Shown here piece by piece: positions 5,704 to 8,470 of a stretch of 8,470 nucleotides of DNA. Position 1 is the stretch's first letter. Each line of letters begins with the position of its first letter. Location: positions 1-8,470 of the forward strand of contig SFHH01000089.1 of the NCBI GenBank assembly GCA_004555735.1, read 5' to 3'. The notes under the pieces are model-generated. The model saw only the letters and a program-made list of their open reading frames with translations, was not told the DNA's origin and searched no databases. Made by a program: the position numbers and the translations under genes. Source of the stretch: Acidaminococcus fermentans (GTDB taxonomy: Bacteria; Bacillota_C; Negativicutes; Acidaminococcales; Acidaminococcaceae).

Positions 5704-5757
5704 GGGTTTACAGAGTTTTTACATTTTACATATTCTTTACAAAGGAGGAAGATTTGT

Positions 5758-6759
5758 ATGAAACTCAAAAAATGGTTGGCTGCTTCCGCCATCTGTGCCC
5801 TGGCCCTGGCTGTAGGTGCCTGTGGCGGTGGCAAAAAAACACAGCAGAAGGCGGCCGGCGACTGGAAGCCTACCAAGGATATCAAGGTAATCGTAGCCTA
5901 TAAGGCAGGTTCCGGTACGGATACAGGGGCTCGGGTCCTGTGTAAGGATGCGGAAAAATTCGTCGGCAAGACCCTGATCATCGAAAACAAGCCCGGTGCA
6001 GACGGCAAGATCGGCTGGACGGAACTGTCCAAGGCAAAACCGGATGGGTATACCATCGGCTTCATCAACCTCCCTACTTACACCACCCTGGCCCTGGCCA
6101 AGAATGCTTCTTTCAATGACAAGAGCATCGTCCCCATCTGCAACCATCTGAAAGAAACCGGCGTAGTCGTCGTTCGGAAAGACAGCAAATTCAACAGCCT
6201 GAAGGAACTGGTGGAATACGCCAAAGCCCATCCCGGCGAACTGAAAGCTTCCACCAACGGGGTCCAGGCTTCCAACCATACGGCAGCCCAGCTGCTCTCC
6301 ACCACGGCCAAATTCAAATACAATGCAGTGCCTTACGGCGGTACCGCTGACCAGCTGCTGGCTCTGCGCCAGGGCGAAGTGGATTTCTCCTGCGCCAAAC
6401 TGGGCGATGTGGAACCGCTCATCCGCGGCAGCAACGCAGCTCTGAAGCTCCTGGGCGTATTCTCCGAAAAACGTCTGGATGAATATAAAGACGTCCCCAC
6501 CTTGGGTGAACTGGGCTACTACAACAAATGGTATGGTTCCGCCCGTGCCCTGGTAGCTCCCAAAGGCACCCCGGAAAACATCATCAAATTCTATGAAAAA
6601 GCCTTCAAACTGACCATGACCGACGAACAGACCATCCGCGACCATAAGAACGCCGGCCTGGAACTCCACTACATGGACAGCAAGGAACTGGGCAAACTGA
6701 TCCAGGAACAGATGACCTTCTGCAAAGACGTGGTCAGCAAGCTGTACAAGGATGCCTAA
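5758..6759 (+). CDS. tctC: TctC/Bug-family substrate-binding lipoprotein of tripartite tricarboxylate transporter
   Basis: Extracytoplasmic solute-binding protein that captures an organic acid and delivers it to the TctB/TctA membrane components. It is 333 residues, normal for the family. Residues 1-21 are a signal peptide (basic MKLKK, hydrophobic core) ending at a lipobox, VGAC, so the mature protein probably begins with lipidated C22 and a GGGKK linker. The Bug fold follows: IKVIVAYKAGSGTDTGARVL (42-61, first ligand loop), ENKPGADGKIGWTELSKAKPDGYTIG (76-101) and VPYGGTADQLLALRQGEVDF (191-210). The start at 5758 is chosen over an in-frame ATG at 5635 because of AAAGGAGG nine bases upstream and the signal peptide; the upstream extension overlaps the promoter. 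It is first in the tctCBA operon. Bug proteins bind citrate, other di/tricarboxylates, glutamate or nicotinate; the ligand here is not decidable. Confidence 0.92.
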   Translation: MKLKKWLAASAICALALAVGACGGGKKTQQKAAGDWKPTKDIKVIVAYKAGSGTDTGARVLCKDAEKFVGKTLIIENKPGADGKIGWTELSKAKPDGYTIGFINLPTYTTLALAKNASFNDKSIVPICNHLKETGVVVVRKDSKFNSLKELVEYAKAHPGELKASTNGVQASNHTAAQLLSTTAKFKYNAVPYGGTADQLLALRQGEVDFSCAKLGDVEPLIRGSNAALKLLGVFSEKRLDEYKDVPTLGELGYYNKWYGSARALVAPKGTPENIIKFYEKAFKLTMTDEQTIRDHKNAGLELHYMDSKELGKLIQEQMTFCKDVVSKLYKDA

Positions 6760-6783
6760 CCATCTGAACATATGATCTGCAAA

Positions 6784-6812
6784 GGGGCTGCTTGCGAGCA
6801 GCCCCCCTGTTT
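6784..6812 (+). terminator. Intercistronic hairpin between tctC and tctB (attenuator or mRNA-stability element)
   Basis: GGGGCTGCT (6784-6792) and AGCAGCCCC (6797-6805) form a perfect 9-bp GC-rich stem with the stable-looking four-base loop TGCG. It is followed by CCTGTTTG, only a feeble U-tract, 8 bases before the GAGGGG ribosome binding site of tctB. It is likely a partial terminator or 3' stabiliser that keeps tctC mRNA more abundant than the membrane-protein genes. Confidence 0.6.
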
Positions 6813-6826
6813 GAGGGGAAACCATT

Positions 6827-7285
6827 ATGAAAAAATCGGAACTCAGTGTCGTCATCTTCATGCTGGGATTCTGTGCCTTCTTTTTCTATGAAACACTGCA
6901 GCTGCCGCCTGCGGCACAGAGCTATCCCAAATTCGTCATCGGCCTCCTGGCCGTCCTGACCCTGATGCAGCTGGTGAAAATGGCCTGCAGCTGCCATGGG
7001 CATTTCGCCATCGTCAATGATCTGCCGGAAGTCTGGACCCACTTCCTGCCGAAACAGTTCTTCACATTCTTAGGTGCATCAGTCCTCTTCTTCATCCTCA
7101 TGATCTTCATCGGGTTCTATCCTGCTGCCATCATCTATCTCCTTTTCATGATGCACTTTTTCCATATCGAGAAAAAATACATGGCCATCACCATTGTGGT
7201 ATTGATGGTCCTGATCTATGTGGTCTTCAGCGAGTTTTTGGCCGTGCCTCTGCCGGACGGCCTGCTGATTGAAGAACTACTGTAG
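6827..7285 (+). CDS. tctB: TctB-family small membrane subunit of tripartite tricarboxylate transporter
   Basis: A 152-residue inner-membrane protein, the poorly conserved small subunit that partners TctA. Hydrophobic segments lie at about 6-22, 34-52, 78-110 (long enough for two helices separated by GFYP) and 118-136, giving the four-to-five helix pattern of the family. The C-terminal FSEFLAVPLPDGLL is the most TctB-like stretch; most homologues end their last helix with a similar LP-G motif. Its length is typical. GAGGGG lies eight bases before the ATG. Identity rests partly on position, between clear tctC and tctA genes with only 18 bases to the tctA start. The exact role of TctB in transport is not well defined, but it is needed in characterised systems. 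Confidence 0.87.
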   Translation: MKKSELSVVIFMLGFCAFFFYETLQLPPAAQSYPKFVIGLLAVLTLMQLVKMACSCHGHFAIVNDLPEVWTHFLPKQFFTFLGASVLFFILMIFIGFYPAAIIYLLFMMHFFHIEKKYMAITIVVLMVLIYVVFSEFLAVPLPDGLLIEELL

Positions 7286-7303
7286 GAAGCGAGGGATGGA
7301 CAA

Positions 7304-8470
7304 ATGGAAAATCAATATGCATTGATGGCCATGGGATTCGTCAACGCGCTTTCTCCCATGAACATCGTCATCATGATCGCCAGTGTGACCATGGGGATCA
7401 TCATCGGCTGTATGCCCGGTCTTTCCGCGGCCATGGGGGTGGCCCTGCTGCTGCCCCTGACCTTCGGCATGGAACCTTCTGCCGGCCTCATCATGCTGGG
7501 TGGCATCTACTGTGGCGCTATCTTCGGCGGATCCATTTCCGCCATCTTGATCCACACACCCGGTACACCGGCCTCAGCGGCCACCGCCATCGACGGCTAT
7601 GCCATGACCCTGAAGGGCAAAGCGGGGAAAGCTCTGGCCACTGCCTGTATCGCCTCTTTCTGGGGTGGGCTCCTGAGCTGCATTTCCCTGTATTTCTTCG
7701 CTCCGGCCCTGGCCAAATTAGCCATGGAATTCGGCAGCCCGGAATACTTCTGGCTGAGCCTTTTCGGCCTGACCATCATCGCCGGGATCAACACAGATTC
7801 TATGATTCTGGGGCTGATGTCCGGTGCCTTCGGGCTGGTACTCTCTACCATCGGCATGGATCCCATGCAGGGCGTGGAACGGTTCATGTTCGGCCAGGAT
7901 TCTCTCTATAACGGCATCAACATCACCTGCGCCCTGATCGGTCTCTTTTCCATGAGTCAGGCCTTCATCCTGGCGGAAAAAGCCATCGTACAGCGGGCCA
8001 AAGCTGCCAAGTTCAAAGACCGGATCATGCTGAGCCTCCAGGAAATGAAACAGATCACCCCCACGGTGCTCCGGAGCTGGATCATCGGGAATATCATCGG
8101 GCTCCTGCCTGGAGCCGGTGCCTCCATCGCCTGCTTCCTGGGCTACAACGAAGCCAAGCGCTTCTCCAAACATCCGGAAGAATTCGGCAACGGTTCCATT
8201 GAAGGGATCGCCGGTTCCGAAGCTGCCAACAACGCCGTGACCGGCGGTTCCCTGATCCCCACCCTGACCCTGGGGATCCCTGGAGAAAGCGTCACCGCTG
8301 TGCTCATGGGCGGGCTGATCATCCACGGGCTCCAGCCGGGACCGGAACTCTTTACAAAGTATGCTCCCATGACGTATACTTTCTTTGGCGGGTTCGTGGT
8401 GATCCAGTTCTTCATGCTACTGATCGGCCTTTTGGGCTGCCGACTCTTCGCCAAGATTGTCCGGGTTTCC
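7304..8470 (+). CDS. tctA: TctA-family large membrane subunit of tripartite tricarboxylate transporter (3' end outside window)
   Basis: Main permease of the tripartite tricarboxylate transporter; uses an ion gradient to import the acid delivered by TctC. 389 codons are visible without a stop; the family is about 500 residues, so roughly the last quarter is missing. Signature stretches are clear: PGLSAAMGVALLLPLTFGM (38-56), GGIYCGAIFGGSISAILIHTPGTPASAATAIDGY (66-99), and in the second half IIGLLPGAGASIACFLGYNEAKR (264-286), GSIEGIAGSEAANNAVTGGSLIPTLTLGIPGESVTAVLMGGLIIHGLQPGP (297-347). The two PG-rich segments reflect the internal repeat of this family. The start at 7304 has GAGG nine bases upstream; an ATG at 7296 is in another frame. 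Whether a regulatory gene follows cannot be seen. Confidence 0.93.
   Translation, partial: MENQYALMAMGFVNALSPMNIVIMIASVTMGIIIGCMPGLSAAMGVALLLPLTFGMEPSAGLIMLGGIYCGAIFGGSISAILIHTPGTPASAATAIDGYAMTLKGKAGKALATACIASFWGGLLSCISLYFFAPALAKLAMEFGSPEYFWLSLFGLTIIAGINTDSMILGLMSGAFGLVLSTIGMDPMQGVERFMFGQDSLYNGINITCALIGLFSMSQAFILAEKAIVQRAKAAKFKDRIMLSLQEMKQITPTVLRSWIIGNIIGLLPGAGASIACFLGYNEAKRFSKHPEEFGNGSIEGIAGSEAANNAVTGGSLIPTLTLGIPGESVTAVLMGGLIIHGLQPGPELFTKYAPMTYTFFGGFVVIQFFMLLIGLLGCRLFAKIVRVS

Noticed and set aside
5737..6861. Long minus-strand open frame (374 codons) opposite tctC
   Set aside because: Antisense of an obvious TctC gene and running past both of its ends across the intercistronic hairpin; no family resemblance, no promoter or ribosome binding site.
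7718..8326. Minus-strand open frame (202 codons) rich in H, D, G and Q inside tctA
   Set aside because: Its composition is the typical complement of a membrane-protein gene; the plus strand encodes unmistakable TctA signatures.

Overview
This window looks like part of the chromosome of a diderm Firmicute, probably a Negativicute close to Acidaminococcaceae or Veillonellaceae. The basis is moderately high GC in most genes, strong AGGAGG ribosome binding sites, a Tct-type tripartite transporter with a lipobox-bearing binding protein, and a GldA-like dehydrogenase. The placement is inference; no rRNA or other marker gene is present.

Left part (1 to about 1790): visibly more AT-rich than the rest. 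It opens with the N-terminal half of a LysE/RhtB-family exporter on the minus strand, cut by the window edge. Next come about 680 bases with no intact gene but two recognisable minus-strand relics. One is a start-less fragment resembling the excisionase (Xis) of Tn916-type conjugative transposons. It overlaps, in another frame, the last ~72 codons of a LysR-type regulator. This looks like an integration or deletion scar. A good sigma70-type promoter inside the relic drives, after a ~138-base leader, a plus-strand flavodoxin-fold FMN oxidoreductase with a cysteine cluster, which ends at a shared hairpin terminator.

Middle part (1825-5531), all minus strand: a two-gene operon of a bicupin protein followed 10 bases later by a small TIGR04076-type protein; a MATE multidrug/Na+ antiporter with its own promoter and terminator; and a GldA-type glycerol dehydrogenase with all three metal ligands. 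The MATE-gldA gap is packed with inverted repeats: a perfect 22-bp palindrome, a 10-bp hairpin overlapping the MATE promoter, and a 6-bp hairpin just after the gldA stop. The bicupin gene contains a very good internal ribosome binding site exactly between its two cupin domains.

Right part (5551-8470), plus strand: the divergent operon tctC-tctB-tctA of a tripartite tricarboxylate transporter. TctC captures an organic acid in the periplasm and the TctB/TctA membrane proteins import it. A GC-rich hairpin between tctC and tctB may set the ratio of binding protein to membrane components. tctA runs off the right edge. The substrate cannot be told from sequence.

I see no rRNA, tRNA, CRISPR array, intact transposase, integrase or defence system. 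I find no clear sign of a wholly new system. The observations most worth following are the Xis/LysR scar, the palindrome cluster and the internal start in the bicupin gene.
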